Of a stretch of 64,000 bases of DNA, positions 9,407 to 17,904 are shown in pieces; the stretch's first letter is position 1; each line of letters starts with the position of its first letter. The notes beneath the pieces are model-generated. The model saw only the letters and a list, made by a program, of their open reading frames with translations. It had not been told where the DNA came from and ran no database searches. The DNA is from an uncultured Clostridia bacterium (lineage in GTDB: Bacteria; Bacillota; Clostridia; Oscillospirales; Oscillospiraceae), in assembly GCA_947649615.1 (NCBI GenBank), contig CANSSG010000001.1, forward strand, positions 124,001 through 188,000, given 5' to 3'. A program made the position numbers and the translations under genes.

Positions 9407-10514
9407 GGCGGTAAGGCTCCACTATAGCCATCAGCCGCTCCCATTGCTCTTCCATGCCGGCCACCAGCTTGAACTGGGTGCGGCAGCGGTCCAGGTTTTG
9501 CCGTTCCCGGCTGATGTGGAAGTACTCGTCCCCGGCCAGGTCGTCGGTGAGGAACCGGATGCCGCATTCCAGCGTCATCAGCTTCGCCCCCCAGGGCAGC
9601 AGCATAATCTCCTCGTCCGTAAGGGAGCCTTCCGCCCCCTCCACAAAGGCCTTGGTATACGCGGCGAACAAGTCCACGTCCAGGTTCACCTTGCTCAGAT
9701 CCCGTTCATCCTCGGCGCTGTGGTTGGCGCCGAAGCGGATGGAATCGCCAAAGTCGTTGATGGACAGCCCCGGCATCACCGTATCCAGGTCGATGATGCA
9801 CAGGCCGTTCCCCGTGTCCTTGTCCATAAGGACGTTGTTCAGCTTGGTGTCGTTATGGGTGACCCGCAGGGGGATTTTCCCATCCCGCAGGGCTTGCAGG
9901 GCCACGGAGCAGTCTTTCTCCCGGGCCAGAACGAAGTCGATTTCCTTTTGGCAGTCCTTCACCCTGCCCATCTTATCCGCCGCTATGGCGGCCTTCAGCT
10001 TGGCAAGCCGGTCCTCCGTATCATGGAAATGCGGGATGGTCTCATGGAGGGTTTCGGCGGGATAATCCTTCAAAAGCCGCTGGAACCGGCCGAAGGCGCG
10101 GCCTGAGGCGGCGAACAGCTCCGCAGTCTGGGCGGACTGGTAGCAAACGGTGCCTTCCACATAGGGATACAGCCGCCACGCCCCTCCGGCGCTGTCGGTG
10201 TAATAGCTCTCCCCGTTTTTGGGGCGGATCACCTGCAATGCCTCCCGGCTGGGGTCGCCGCCGTTTTTCTTGATCTCCCGCGCCAGGAATTCCGTTACGC
10301 CGGTGATGTTCTCCATAAGCTGGTCGGGCCGCTTAAAGGCGGCGGCGCTCATGCGCTGGAGAATGAACCGGCGGCAGCAGCAGTCCTCCGGCTGGGTATG
10401 GACGCAGAAGGTGTCGTTAATATGCCCCTGGCCGTACCGGACGGCCCCCACCACGGGGTCGCCGAAGTCAAAGGCTTCCAGGACTTCCCGCAAAGTATCC
10501 TCAGCTTTTTTCAT
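9390..10514 (-). CDS. nahK: N-acetylhexosamine 1-kinase-like phosphotransferase (NahK family)
   Basis: This is a probable anomeric kinase that turns GlcNAc/GalNAc into the 1-phosphate. The 374-aa protein has the APH/choline-kinase fold: a Gly-rich N-lobe loop (YGQGHINDTF), the Brenner catalytic motif (RVTHNDTKLNNVLMD, with Asp as base) and the metal-binding IIDLDTVMPG. As I recall bifidobacterial NahK, stretches such as IPHFHDT, PLRVTHNDTKLNN and FGDSIRFGA match it closely, which separates it from antibiotic phosphotransferases. It follows the nucleotidyltransferase by three bases and overlaps the PocR-AraC gene. In bifidobacteria NahK acts behind a lacto-N-biose phosphorylase; no such phosphorylase is in this window, so free HexNAc from the ABC importer may be the substrate. 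Confidence 0.85.
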   Translation of the reverse strand: MKKAEDTLREVLEAFDFGDPVVGAVRYGQGHINDTFCVHTQPEDCCCRRFILQRMSAAAFKRPDQLMENITGVTEFLAREIKKNGGDPSREALQVIRPKNGESYYTDSAGGAWRLYPYVEGTVCYQSAQTAELFAASGRAFGRFQRLLKDYPAETLHETIPHFHDTEDRLAKLKAAIAADKMGRVKDCQKEIDFVLAREKDCSVALQALRDGKIPLRVTHNDTKLNNVLMDKDTGNGLCIIDLDTVMPGLSINDFGDSIRFGANHSAEDERDLSKVNLDVDLFAAYTKAFVEGAEGSLTDEEIMLLPWGAKLMTLECGIRFLTDDLAGDEYFHISRERQNLDRCRTQFKLVAGMEEQWERLMAIVEPYRHERTV

Positions 10515-10517
10515 CGC

Positions 10518-11438
10518 TCAAACCTCCCACAGACGGTCCGGATACAGGCCAGAACCGGTCTTTTCCGCAATCGCGGCCACTACCGTGGGCTTGTCCTCCC
10601 GGTAGGTGACGCCGTACCACTTGTCCTCGCTGCGCAGCACCTTCACCCGGGCCTTGCCCTCGCCGATGAGGCGGCTCACTACGCTGGGCAGGAAATACTC
10701 CGCCTTGGCGGGGTTTTCCGCCAGGGCCTTGTCCAGAAATGCCGGGAAGCCCTTCCACACCTCGTCCAAAAAGCTGCGGGTGAAGCCCCACATATTCATG
10801 GATACAATCGTATCCTCCGCCAGGCCGGTCCAGGTCTGGCCGTCATCCTCCGTGTAGCGGGGGGGCGTACCCTTTTCAATCTTGGTGCGCTCGGTGACCT
10901 GGGTGAGGAAATGCCCGCCGTCCTCCTCGCACACCCCGCGGGCCACGGTGCCGTTCTCGGTGACGGTATTCTTGAGCAGGTAGCCCACCATGGCATACTC
11001 ATACACCGCGCCGTCGGCGTGGGCGCACAGGTAGTCGTAAATCTCCTGGTACGCTTCCGGGCCGTAGTAGTCGTCGGCGTTGATAATGGCGAAGGGTCCG
11101 TCCACCACCTTCCGGGCGGCAAGGGCCGCGTGGGCGGTACCCCAGGGCTTGGTCCGCTCCTCCGGCACGGCGTAGCCCTCCGGCAGGTCCTCCTTAAGCT
11201 GGTAGACGTACTTCACGTCCATGACCTTGGCGATGCGGTCGCCGATGGCGGCTTTGAAATCCGCTTCGATTTCGGGCTTGATGACGAAAACCACCGTCTC
11301 AAACCCCGCCCGGCGGGCGTCATAGATGGAATAGTCAATAATAAGCTGTCCATGGTTCCCCACGGGGTCGAGCTGCTTAAGCCCTCCGTAGCGGCTGCCC
11401 ATACCGGCGGCCATGATGATCAATACCGGTTTGTTCAT
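10518..11438 (-). CDS. Sugar-1-phosphate nucleotidyltransferase, specificity unknown
   Basis: The 306-aa protein carries the nucleotidyltransferase signature at its start (IIMAAGMGSRYGGLKQLDP, a GxGxRxxxLK-type loop) and a metal/nucleotide-binding NADDYYGPEAY segment near residue 110. It therefore joins an NTP to a sugar-1-phosphate. The start is ATG at 11438 with GGGAGG about nine bases upstream; a longer frame upstream is non-coding promoter DNA. It is the first gene of the operon with the NahK-like kinase. Kinase plus pyrophosphorylase would convert HexNAc to HexNAc-1-P and then to UDP-HexNAc, doing the job that GalT and GalE do in the bifidobacterial pathway. That pairing is inference; UDP-glucose or other sugars are possible. 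Confidence 0.8.
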   Translation of the reverse strand: MNKPVLIIMAAGMGSRYGGLKQLDPVGNHGQLIIDYSIYDARRAGFETVVFVIKPEIEADFKAAIGDRIAKVMDVKYVYQLKEDLPEGYAVPEERTKPWGTAHAALAARKVVDGPFAIINADDYYGPEAYQEIYDYLCAHADGAVYEYAMVGYLLKNTVTENGTVARGVCEEDGGHFLTQVTERTKIEKGTPPRYTEDDGQTWTGLAEDTIVSMNMWGFTRSFLDEVWKGFPAFLDKALAENPAKAEYFLPSVVSRLIGEGKARVKVLRSEDKWYGVTYREDKPTVVAAIAEKTGSGLYPDRLWEV

Positions 11439-11481
11439 AGAAAAATCCTCCCATATATCGTTTTTCCCCGATGCTGGCTCT

Positions 11482-11510
11482 ATTGTAGCTCGATTAAGGC
11501 CAAATAGCAA
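11482..11510 (-). promoter_or_regulatory. Promoter of the nucleotidyltransferase-NahK-PocR/AraC operon
   Basis: On the minus strand TTGCTA (11505-11510) and TACAAT (11482-11487) are spaced by 17 bases and lie about 45 bases upstream of the start codon at 11438. Confidence 0.6.
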
Positions 11511-11530
11511 TAGAGGATCGGGCGCATTAT

Positions 11531-11566
11531 ATGTACAATCGTCCGATTTTTATGTACGATCCTCCG
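11531..11566. promoter_or_regulatory. Two 15-bp direct repeats, candidate AraC-type activator sites
   Basis: atgtacaatcgtccg (11531-11545) and atgtacgatcctccg (11552-11566) differ at two positions and repeat with a 21-bp period, two helical turns. They start 20 bases upstream of the operon's -35 box. On the minus strand they contain ATTGTAC and ATCGTAC; the second heptamer is also in the arms of the inverted repeat upstream of the ABC operon. Confidence 0.6.
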
Positions 11567-11653
11567 GTTTTCCCCGCCATCCCCCTTTCTTCTACCGGGC
11601 GGCAGGGCGCTTTTGGGGAGAATCCGTAAAAAAACAAAAAACTTCCTGATACT

Positions 11654-11670
11654 TGTTACAAAATTGTAAA
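11654..11670 (+). promoter_or_regulatory. WalR (YycF) box-like sequence upstream of the VanW gene
   Basis: TGTTAC-AAAAT-TGTAAA matches the published WalR consensus TGTWAH-N5-TGTWAH at every position. It lies 21 bases upstream of an extended -10 (TGCTACACT, with TACACT at 11692-11697) that drives the gene starting at 11757. Confidence 0.6.
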
Positions 11671-11756
11671 TCTTTTTTGCCGGGAGTGTGCTACACTAGA
11701 GAATGTGATTTTATGCAGATGCTTCCCCTCCGTTTGAGGGGAAGAAGGAGGTTGCC

Positions 11757-13529
11757 ATGGCTGGTAGACGGGTCGCGCCGGATGCGCCGGCGCAGACCAG
11801 AACAAAAGGCTCCAGGGCGGGGTGGATCGCCCTGGGCCTGATTGCCGCGCTGCTTGTAGCCGGCGCGGCGGGCCTTTGCGTATACGCAAACCAATATGAC
11901 AAGGTATTCCCCGGCGTCTCGCTGGGGGAGCAGGACTTATCGGGCATGACGGAGCAGCAGCTTCGGAAGGAGCTGACTGCCGGCGGCCTGCTCTCGGGGG
12001 AAGTTTCCATTACCGCCGCCGGCGAGGAACTGGGGCGGTATACCCAGGAGGAGCTGGGCGCGTACATCGACGGCGGCAAGCTGGCGGACGAAGCCTGGGG
12101 CGTAGGCCGGGAGGAAGGCGGCATGGGCTGGCTGAAAAACGGCTGGGCGATGCTCTCCGGCTGGCTGGGCGTCCATCATTCCGGGGATATGGAGGTCTTC
12201 TATGATGACAACGCCCTCCGGGCCGCAGCGGAGGAAATGGCGGCGGCTTTCGACCAGACCCAGGTGGACGGCAGCTATGAATTGACGAAGGACGGCATTT
12301 ACGCCGTCAAGCCCGTCGAGGGCCGCACCCTGGACCAGCCGGAGCTGATTGATGAAATCAAGGCCCTGGACGGCGCTGGGGGGAAGGTGGAGGCGGACTA
12401 CGACGCCGTCCCCGGCGCGGAACTGGATTTGGAAGCCATCGCCCGGGAGCTGAACGCCGAGCCAAGCAACGCCCGGTACGACATCCCCTCCGGCAAGGTG
12501 GTGGACGGCCAGATTGGCGTGAACCTGGACCCCCAGGCTGCGGCCTTCGCTTTGGACGCGGCGGCACCGGGAGAGCGCATCTTGCTGCCCGCCGAGGTTA
12601 CTTATCCGAAAATGACCGCCGCCGAACTGGAAGCGGTGCTGTTCCGCGACGTGCTGGGGACTACATCCACAAAAGTGGGTGGCACCAGCGTCCGCCGCAA
12701 CAATGTGAAGCTGGCGGGCGACATGTGCAACGGCGTGGTGCTCAATGACGGCGACATTTTCGACTATAACGCCGTGGTGGGCAAGCGGACCACAGACCGG
12801 GGCTTCGGCGCGGCTCCCGCCTATGTGAACGGGGAAACCGTCGATACCGTCGGCGGCGGCATCTGCCAGGTGTCCAGCACCATATATTACGCCGCCCTCC
12901 TGTCCAACCTGGAAATTGTGGAGCGGTACGCCCACCGTTACGCCCCCAGCTACATCACCTGGGGCATGGACGCCACCGTAAGCTGGGGCGGGCCGGAATT
13001 CCGGTTTAAGAACGATACCGGCTATCCCGTCCGCCTGGATGTCACCTATGAGAACAGCCGGATTACCGTCAATATCGTAGGGACTAAGCTGGACGACACC
13101 TATGTAAAAATGACCTACGACGTTTTGGGCGACACGCCCTATGAGACGGAGTACGTGGAGACCGAGGACCTGGATTGGGGCGCCAAGCAGCAGAAGCAAA
13201 GCCCGTATACCGGCCATCAGGTGGTGTCCTACCGGAACGTCTATGATGGGAGCGGGAAGCTGATTTCCCAGGAGCTGGAAGCCAAGAGCAATTATAAAAG
13301 CCGGAATGAAATCATCCTGGTCGGCACCCGGGGCAAGCCCGCTATGGGAACCACGATCCCTGATTTTGGCGGCGGCTCCGATCCCGGCTCCGGCGGCGGA
13401 AGCGGCGGCGAAGGGTATGTCCCGCCCGAGGGTCCAACGGTTCCGCCGGAAGGGGATTATGGCTATGAGGACGACGGGCCGGCCCTCCCGCCGGAGGACG
13501 GCTCGCCAGGGCTGTCGATTTTCGGATAA
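11757..13529 (+). CDS. VanW-domain cell-wall protein (YoaR-like)
   Basis: This is an exported, membrane-anchored protein probably acting on or binding peptidoglycan. The 590-aa product has a basic N-terminus, one membrane helix (~residues 24-43, ALGLIAALLVAGAAGLCVY), a tandem region resembling the putative peptidoglycan-binding repeats of YoaR proteins (~50-300), then the VanW domain with the hallmark VGGGICQVSSTIYYAAL around residue 365. It ends in a Gly/Ser- then Pro/Glu-rich tail. ATG at 11757 follows a GAAGGAGG site. The WalR-like box upstream suggests control by the essential cell-wall two-component system. VanW itself has no settled biochemical function; the name comes from glycopeptide-resistance clusters, and nothing here suggests resistance. 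Confidence 0.9.
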   Translation: MAGRRVAPDAPAQTRTKGSRAGWIALGLIAALLVAGAAGLCVYANQYDKVFPGVSLGEQDLSGMTEQQLRKELTAGGLLSGEVSITAAGEELGRYTQEELGAYIDGGKLADEAWGVGREEGGMGWLKNGWAMLSGWLGVHHSGDMEVFYDDNALRAAAEEMAAAFDQTQVDGSYELTKDGIYAVKPVEGRTLDQPELIDEIKALDGAGGKVEADYDAVPGAELDLEAIARELNAEPSNARYDIPSGKVVDGQIGVNLDPQAAAFALDAAAPGERILLPAEVTYPKMTAAELEAVLFRDVLGTTSTKVGGTSVRRNNVKLAGDMCNGVVLNDGDIFDYNAVVGKRTTDRGFGAAPAYVNGETVDTVGGGICQVSSTIYYAALLSNLEIVERYAHRYAPSYITWGMDATVSWGGPEFRFKNDTGYPVRLDVTYENSRITVNIVGTKLDDTYVKMTYDVLGDTPYETEYVETEDLDWGAKQQKQSPYTGHQVVSYRNVYDGSGKLISQELEAKSNYKSRNEIILVGTRGKPAMGTTIPDFGGGSDPGSGGGSGGEGYVPPEGPTVPPEGDYGYEDDGPALPPEDGSPGLSIFG

Positions 13530-13558
13530 GGGCGGCTGCGCCGAAACAAAATATGCAG

Positions 13559-13590
13559 AAAGGGCTGCGGAAATCCGCAGCCCTTTGTTT
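13559..13590. terminator. Bidirectional terminator
   Basis: A 12-bp perfect stem (aaagggctgcgg and its complement) with an AAAT loop, followed by T-rich sequence, separates the convergent VanW and AI-2E-transporter genes. Confidence 0.88.
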
Positions 13591-13606
13591 ATGATGGTTC
13601 CCTGTA

Positions 13607-14836
13607 TTATTTTTCCCCTTCCCCGTCCTTCTGGAGGGCTTGCGCATCCTCCGGCCAAACGGGCTTATGGGTGGCGTAGCTCTCCGCTGAAACCGGCAGG
13701 CCCTTGCCTTTGAGCCGGTAGGTGGAAAACGTGCGCACCCCCGCGTATATGCAGGCGCAGATGGGGACGCCCAAGAACATGCCCACCACGCCCCACAGGC
13801 CGCCGCCGACCAAGATGGCGACGATTACCCAGAAGCCGGAGATGCCCGTGCTGTTGCCCAGAATCTTGGGGCCAAGGATGTTGCCGTCAAATTGCTGAAG
13901 CGCGAGGATGAAAAAGATGAAATACAGGCACTTGATGGGGCTGTCCAGCAAAATCAGGAAGGCGCTGGGGATGGCGCCCAGGAAGGGTCCGAAAAAGGGG
14001 ATCACGTTGGTCACGCCCACCACCACGCTGACCAGCGGGGCGTAGGGGAACTCGAAAAAGCTGGAAAAGATGAAGCACAGGATTCCGATAATCAGGGAGT
14101 CCAGCAGCTTGCCCCGGACAAAGCCGGAGAAAATCCGGTCTGTAGCCTTTACGCCCCGGATCAGCCACGCCGCCCGGTCCTCGGAGAAAAAGGTATAGCA
14201 CAGCTTGCAGCTTGTGGCGGCAAACCGCTCCTTGGAGCCAAGCAGGTACAGGGATACCATGATCCCCAGGAACAGGTTCTTGAAGAAGGTCAGTACGCCC
14301 ACCACGCCGCCGGTGACTGCCTGGACCGCCACCTGGATTTGCGGCGCAAGGTTGGTTTGCAGCCAATCAAGGGCCTGCCGGTAATACTGGTTGAACAACT
14401 CCTGCGCCTTCTGGGCCAGGTCGGGGTTGTTTTCCAGCAGCCGCAGTATCCAGGCTTCTATGGTCTGGTAATAGCCCTTTAAGTTGCCGCCCAACTGCAT
14501 CACGCTCTTATACAGTTCCGGCAGCAGGACGCTCAGCAGCGCGTAAAAGAGCGCGAACACCACCACCCACGTCAGCACCATGGACAGCGGCCTGGCCCAT
14601 TTGGCAAGCTTTTTCCCGCCCTGCCGGAAAATCACCCGCTCGAACCAGTTCACCACCGGCGCCAGCAGATAGGCTATCACCGCGCCGTACAGGATGGGGG
14701 CGAGAATCGACACCACCTTGCCGGTATAGGCTACGACGATGCTGTCCCGGAACACCAGGTCATAAATCAGCATGACGGCGCATACCACGCACACCGCCGT
14801 CATACCCCAAGCAAAATAGTGGTTGTCTCGTTTCAT
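13607..14836 (-). CDS. AI-2E family transporter (PerM/YdiK/TqsA-like)
   Basis: This is a polytopic membrane protein, 409 aa, with about eight predicted helices: two N-terminal pairs, a long amphipathic cytoplasmic stretch (~120-165, LYKSVMQLGGNLKGYY onward), then a C-terminal bundle containing the family motifs PYAPLVSVVVGVTNVIPFFGPFLGAIP and GNILGPKILGNSTGISGFWV. Family members have been tied to AI-2 efflux, sodium/proton exchange or permease roles, so the annotation is a family name and not a proven substrate. The start at 14836 has GGGAGGGG upstream. It is a single-gene unit, divergent from the SLH protein gene and convergent with the VanW gene. Confidence 0.88.
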   Translation of the reverse strand: MKRDNHYFAWGMTAVCVVCAVMLIYDLVFRDSIVVAYTGKVVSILAPILYGAVIAYLLAPVVNWFERVIFRQGGKKLAKWARPLSMVLTWVVVFALFYALLSVLLPELYKSVMQLGGNLKGYYQTIEAWILRLLENNPDLAQKAQELFNQYYRQALDWLQTNLAPQIQVAVQAVTGGVVGVLTFFKNLFLGIMVSLYLLGSKERFAATSCKLCYTFFSEDRAAWLIRGVKATDRIFSGFVRGKLLDSLIIGILCFIFSSFFEFPYAPLVSVVVGVTNVIPFFGPFLGAIPSAFLILLDSPIKCLYFIFFILALQQFDGNILGPKILGNSTGISGFWVIVAILVGGGLWGVVGMFLGVPICACIYAGVRTFSTYRLKGKGLPVSAESYATHKPVWPEDAQALQKDGEGEK

Positions 14837-14939
14837 CTCGGCCCCTCCCGCATAGTTCTGCTTCCATCATACTCCATTTTTGAGGAAATGCAATAGGGTT
14901 TCAAGAACGTTATAGCCCCCTTATAAAAAATTTAAGCCT

Positions 14940-14984
14940 TGTTGCTAAATTGTAACAGATTTTTATTCCAGGATGTGCTATAAT
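14940..14984 (+). promoter_or_regulatory. WalR box-like site and extended -10 promoter of the SLH gene
   Basis: TGTTGC-TAAAT-TGTAAC (14940-14956) matches the WalR consensus TGTWAH-N5-TGTWAH with one mismatch in the first half. An extended -10, TGCTATAAT (14976-14984), follows 19 bases downstream, nearly the same geometry as upstream of the VanW gene. Confidence 0.58.
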
Positions 14985-15050
14985 GATTCTGCGCGTATGG
15001 CGGACCTGGCTTGTCCGCCGGATTTTCATTCCAAAGGAGGATGCGAACAG

Positions 15051-17831
15051 ATGAGGAAGAGAAAAAATCATATGCGGTCCCTGGCCGCCCTGCTGGCCCT
15101 GGTCATGGCGCTGAGCCTGGCCCCCGCCGCATCGGCGGCTATGAGCCGCTGCCCGAAATGTGAGAGAATGACCCTGGAATCCTCGGTGCTGCACGAGGCC
15201 ACCTGCCACGATACCGGCGTCATAGAGGATACCTGCACCAACCAGTACTGTGATTATACCACCCTGCGGAAAACCGACGTCAACCCCAACCGCCACGACG
15301 TAATCTACACTGACAACGGCGACGGCACCCACTCCGGCGCCTGCCGCTACCACGCCACCTACACGGTTAAGTCCGAAGCCCACCAGTACGTCAACGGCGC
15401 CTGCGAGCTGTGCGCCGCCCCTAATTACACCGCCGTGGAGATGGTGGGCCTGGATTCGGACAAGGTGGTCCCCGTAGCCGTGGGCGACGCCGGGGCGAAG
15501 CTTTCCGCCGCCGGCATCCGGCTGGTACTGGGCAGCGCCAACATCACCGAGGACTATACGCTGCAATACCACTGGTACGATAACAACCAGAACGGCCGGG
15601 AGGTCGGCAGCGGCGAGGAATTCCCCCTGCCCGCTTCCGTTTATGGCAAGGAGGGTACCTATTATTACAACCTGGTGGTATTCGCCAGCCCCAAGAGCAC
15701 CCTCTCCCGCCCTCCGGTCAGCAAAACCTGCCGCTTTACCGTCCAGGTGGAAGACCTGATTACCGCTTCCGCTGTTGTCACGACCCAGGACGAGGAACTG
15801 TATTTCAGCGAGCTGGACGGCTGGTCTTCCGATTCCCTGGTCAACCAAATCTATGACGGCGTCCAGAGCCTCTGCGGGCGGGACGCCAAGCCCTATTCCG
15901 TCAGCTTCGACAGCGTGGCCCCCACCTCCACCGGCAGGCTGAGCGCCGCCAGCGTCAACACCCAGTACACCTTCGGCGACACCAAGCGGGACTTAGGAGA
16001 CGTGTACTTCACCCACGAGGGCGTCCCCGGGGAGTTCACCGTGGGCTTTACCGCCTATGATACCGAGGGTGAAAGCTACAAGGGCGTCTTGTCCATCACC
16101 GTGCAGCAGTACGCAGGGGATATGGACGTGCTGTACATCGCTTCCCGCACCGAACCGCTGGCCTTGGGTTCCGAGGAGTTTGAGGACTTCTGGTCTGTGG
16201 TCTGCCCCGAGGGCGAGTTGGAATATGTGGTCTTTGACCAGCTTCCCAAATCTGTGGAGGGCGTCCTTTACGCCGGTTTCGTCTCCGCAGCCTTTCCCGG
16301 CAGCTATGTGCGCACCAACGACGAGTTGTTCGTGGACCCGCCCCGCAACCAGTCCGCTTTGGATTCCGTCACCTTCGTCCCCGGCGTGGGGGTGCGGCAG
16401 AGCGACTACATCACCCTCAAGTTCACCGCCCACGGCACCCGGACCGGCACCCGGGAGGTGAACCGCTCCGGCCTGGTCTACATTTTCTTCAACGGCGGCG
16501 ATAAGGGCGCGGATATCACCGTCCCCGCCACCTCCGCCGGGTCCGCGCTGAAACCCGCCGATTTCCAAAAGGCGTACCAGTCCGTCATGGGCGAAACCGC
16601 CGCAAACTTCTATATCCAGCTTATCGACGTACCCAAGAGCGGCAGCCTGTACTTTGGCCGCACCGCAGGAAAGACCGGCGTACTGCTTACAACAGACACC
16701 ATTGAAGGCCGTCTGTTCTCCTACAGCGACACCCGTGGGGAGTCCATCGGGGGGCTGACGTACGTGCCTGGCGCGGTTGCGCTGGAATCCGTCCGCTACG
16801 TGGCCAGCAGCACCCAGGGCAAGCCCCTGTTCGCCGGGAACATCCAGTTTACCTCCTCCGGTACGCCTACGGTGTCCAACCAATACGTGGACTACCGCTG
16901 CACCAGCAGCGGCGTAGCCTTCAAGAGCAGCGATTTTGAAGGAATCGGCGGCGTGGGCGCGCCTAAGCTGTCCTCCGTAACCTTCACGCCCCCCCAGGCG
17001 GCGGTAGGGTCTCTGTACTATGGCCGCACCGCCGTAGCGGCGGGCCAGCCCATTACGACCGACAATATCTGGTTCAACCTGTCTACCGGCGTAGGGACCA
17101 TCAGCGTTAATGACATCTCCTTTGTTCCTGCGGCATCCTATGCGGGCGGCCTGGTAACAATTCCCTTCACCGCCATCAATACGGCGGGCGTCCGCTCCAC
17201 CGGCGCGGTCCGGATTACCGTCACCCCCACTGCTCCCACCAACCCCACCACACCGACCAATCCCACCACGCCTACCCAGCCCCCCAAGACCTTTAAGGAC
17301 GTGCCTGCCACGGAATGGTTCTACAAATATGTAACGGATCTGACCACCAGCGGCGTCCTCAACGGCTATGAGGACAACACCTTCCGGCCCAATGGCGCGG
17401 TGACCATGGGCGAAGCCCTGAAAATGATTATGACCAGCGCAGGCTACGCCGAGCAGGCGCCCACCGATTCCCACTGGGCCAGCGGCTATCTAGCCAAGGC
17501 CAAGGCCGACAACCTCCTCCCCGCCGGCGCCGTGGAGCGCCTGGACCGCCCCGTGGACCGCTATACCATCGCGGAAATCGCCATCCGGGCGATGAAGCAG
17601 CCTACCACCATCGTGACCAGCTCCCCCTTTGTGGATATGCCGGCCAACCATGCTTCCGCCCCCTCGGTAATGGCCCTGTATAACCTGAAAATCGTAACCG
17701 GCGACACCAACAAGCAGGGCCAATCTATCTACAACGGCGCTTACGCCATCAAGCGCAGTGAATTTGCCGCCATCATCTGGCGTGTGCAGAACTATCTGAA
17801 AACCGGGGACGTTAACGGCATTGCCGCTTGA
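15051..17831 (+). CDS. Exported S-layer homology (SLH) domain protein
   Basis: This 926-aa protein is secreted and held on the cell wall. It has a clear signal peptide (RKRKNHMRSLAALLALVMA, cleavage after ASAA). A Cys-rich N-terminal segment follows (CPKC, CHDTG, CTNQYCDY, CRYH, CELC between residues ~30 and 125). The middle region consists of repeated beta-rich modules of unknown function with recurring SLYFGRTAG / SLYYGRTAV and LTYVPGA / ISFVPAA phrases, and then a Thr/Pro linker (~720-755). Three SLH repeats close the protein (KTFKDVPATEWFYKYV; DSHWASGYLAKAKADN; PFVDMPANHASAPSVMALY). AAAGGAGG ends ten bases before the ATG at 15051; a longer frame upstream overlaps the promoter. A terminator follows. 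Function beyond wall attachment is unknown. Confidence 0.9.
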   Translation: MRKRKNHMRSLAALLALVMALSLAPAASAAMSRCPKCERMTLESSVLHEATCHDTGVIEDTCTNQYCDYTTLRKTDVNPNRHDVIYTDNGDGTHSGACRYHATYTVKSEAHQYVNGACELCAAPNYTAVEMVGLDSDKVVPVAVGDAGAKLSAAGIRLVLGSANITEDYTLQYHWYDNNQNGREVGSGEEFPLPASVYGKEGTYYYNLVVFASPKSTLSRPPVSKTCRFTVQVEDLITASAVVTTQDEELYFSELDGWSSDSLVNQIYDGVQSLCGRDAKPYSVSFDSVAPTSTGRLSAASVNTQYTFGDTKRDLGDVYFTHEGVPGEFTVGFTAYDTEGESYKGVLSITVQQYAGDMDVLYIASRTEPLALGSEEFEDFWSVVCPEGELEYVVFDQLPKSVEGVLYAGFVSAAFPGSYVRTNDELFVDPPRNQSALDSVTFVPGVGVRQSDYITLKFTAHGTRTGTREVNRSGLVYIFFNGGDKGADITVPATSAGSALKPADFQKAYQSVMGETAANFYIQLIDVPKSGSLYFGRTAGKTGVLLTTDTIEGRLFSYSDTRGESIGGLTYVPGAVALESVRYVASSTQGKPLFAGNIQFTSSGTPTVSNQYVDYRCTSSGVAFKSSDFEGIGGVGAPKLSSVTFTPPQAAVGSLYYGRTAVAAGQPITTDNIWFNLSTGVGTISVNDISFVPAASYAGGLVTIPFTAINTAGVRSTGAVRITVTPTAPTNPTTPTNPTTPTQPPKTFKDVPATEWFYKYVTDLTTSGVLNGYEDNTFRPNGAVTMGEALKMIMTSAGYAEQAPTDSHWASGYLAKAKADNLLPAGAVERLDRPVDRYTIAEIAIRAMKQPTTIVTSSPFVDMPANHASAPSVMALYNLKIVTGDTNKQGQSIYNGAYAIKRSEFAAIIWRVQNYLKTGDVNGIAA

Positions 17832-17850
17832 CAAACCCACAATCTAAAAG

Positions 17851-17888
17851 CCCCCGCCGGAAGCGTCTGCTTCCGGCGGGGATTTTTT
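17851..17888 (+). terminator. Rho-independent terminator after the SLH gene
   Basis: A 13-bp stem (ccccgccggaagc and its complement) with a GTCT loop, followed by A and six T residues, lies 20 bases after the stop codon. Confidence 0.92.
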
Positions 17889-17904
17889 CACGTTCCGATG
17901 GACG

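Noticed and set aside
9390-10514. Aminoglycoside phosphotransferase
   Set aside because: It shares the fold and the HNDxKxxN motif, but the surrounding sequence matches N-acetylhexosamine kinases and the neighbours are sugar genes.
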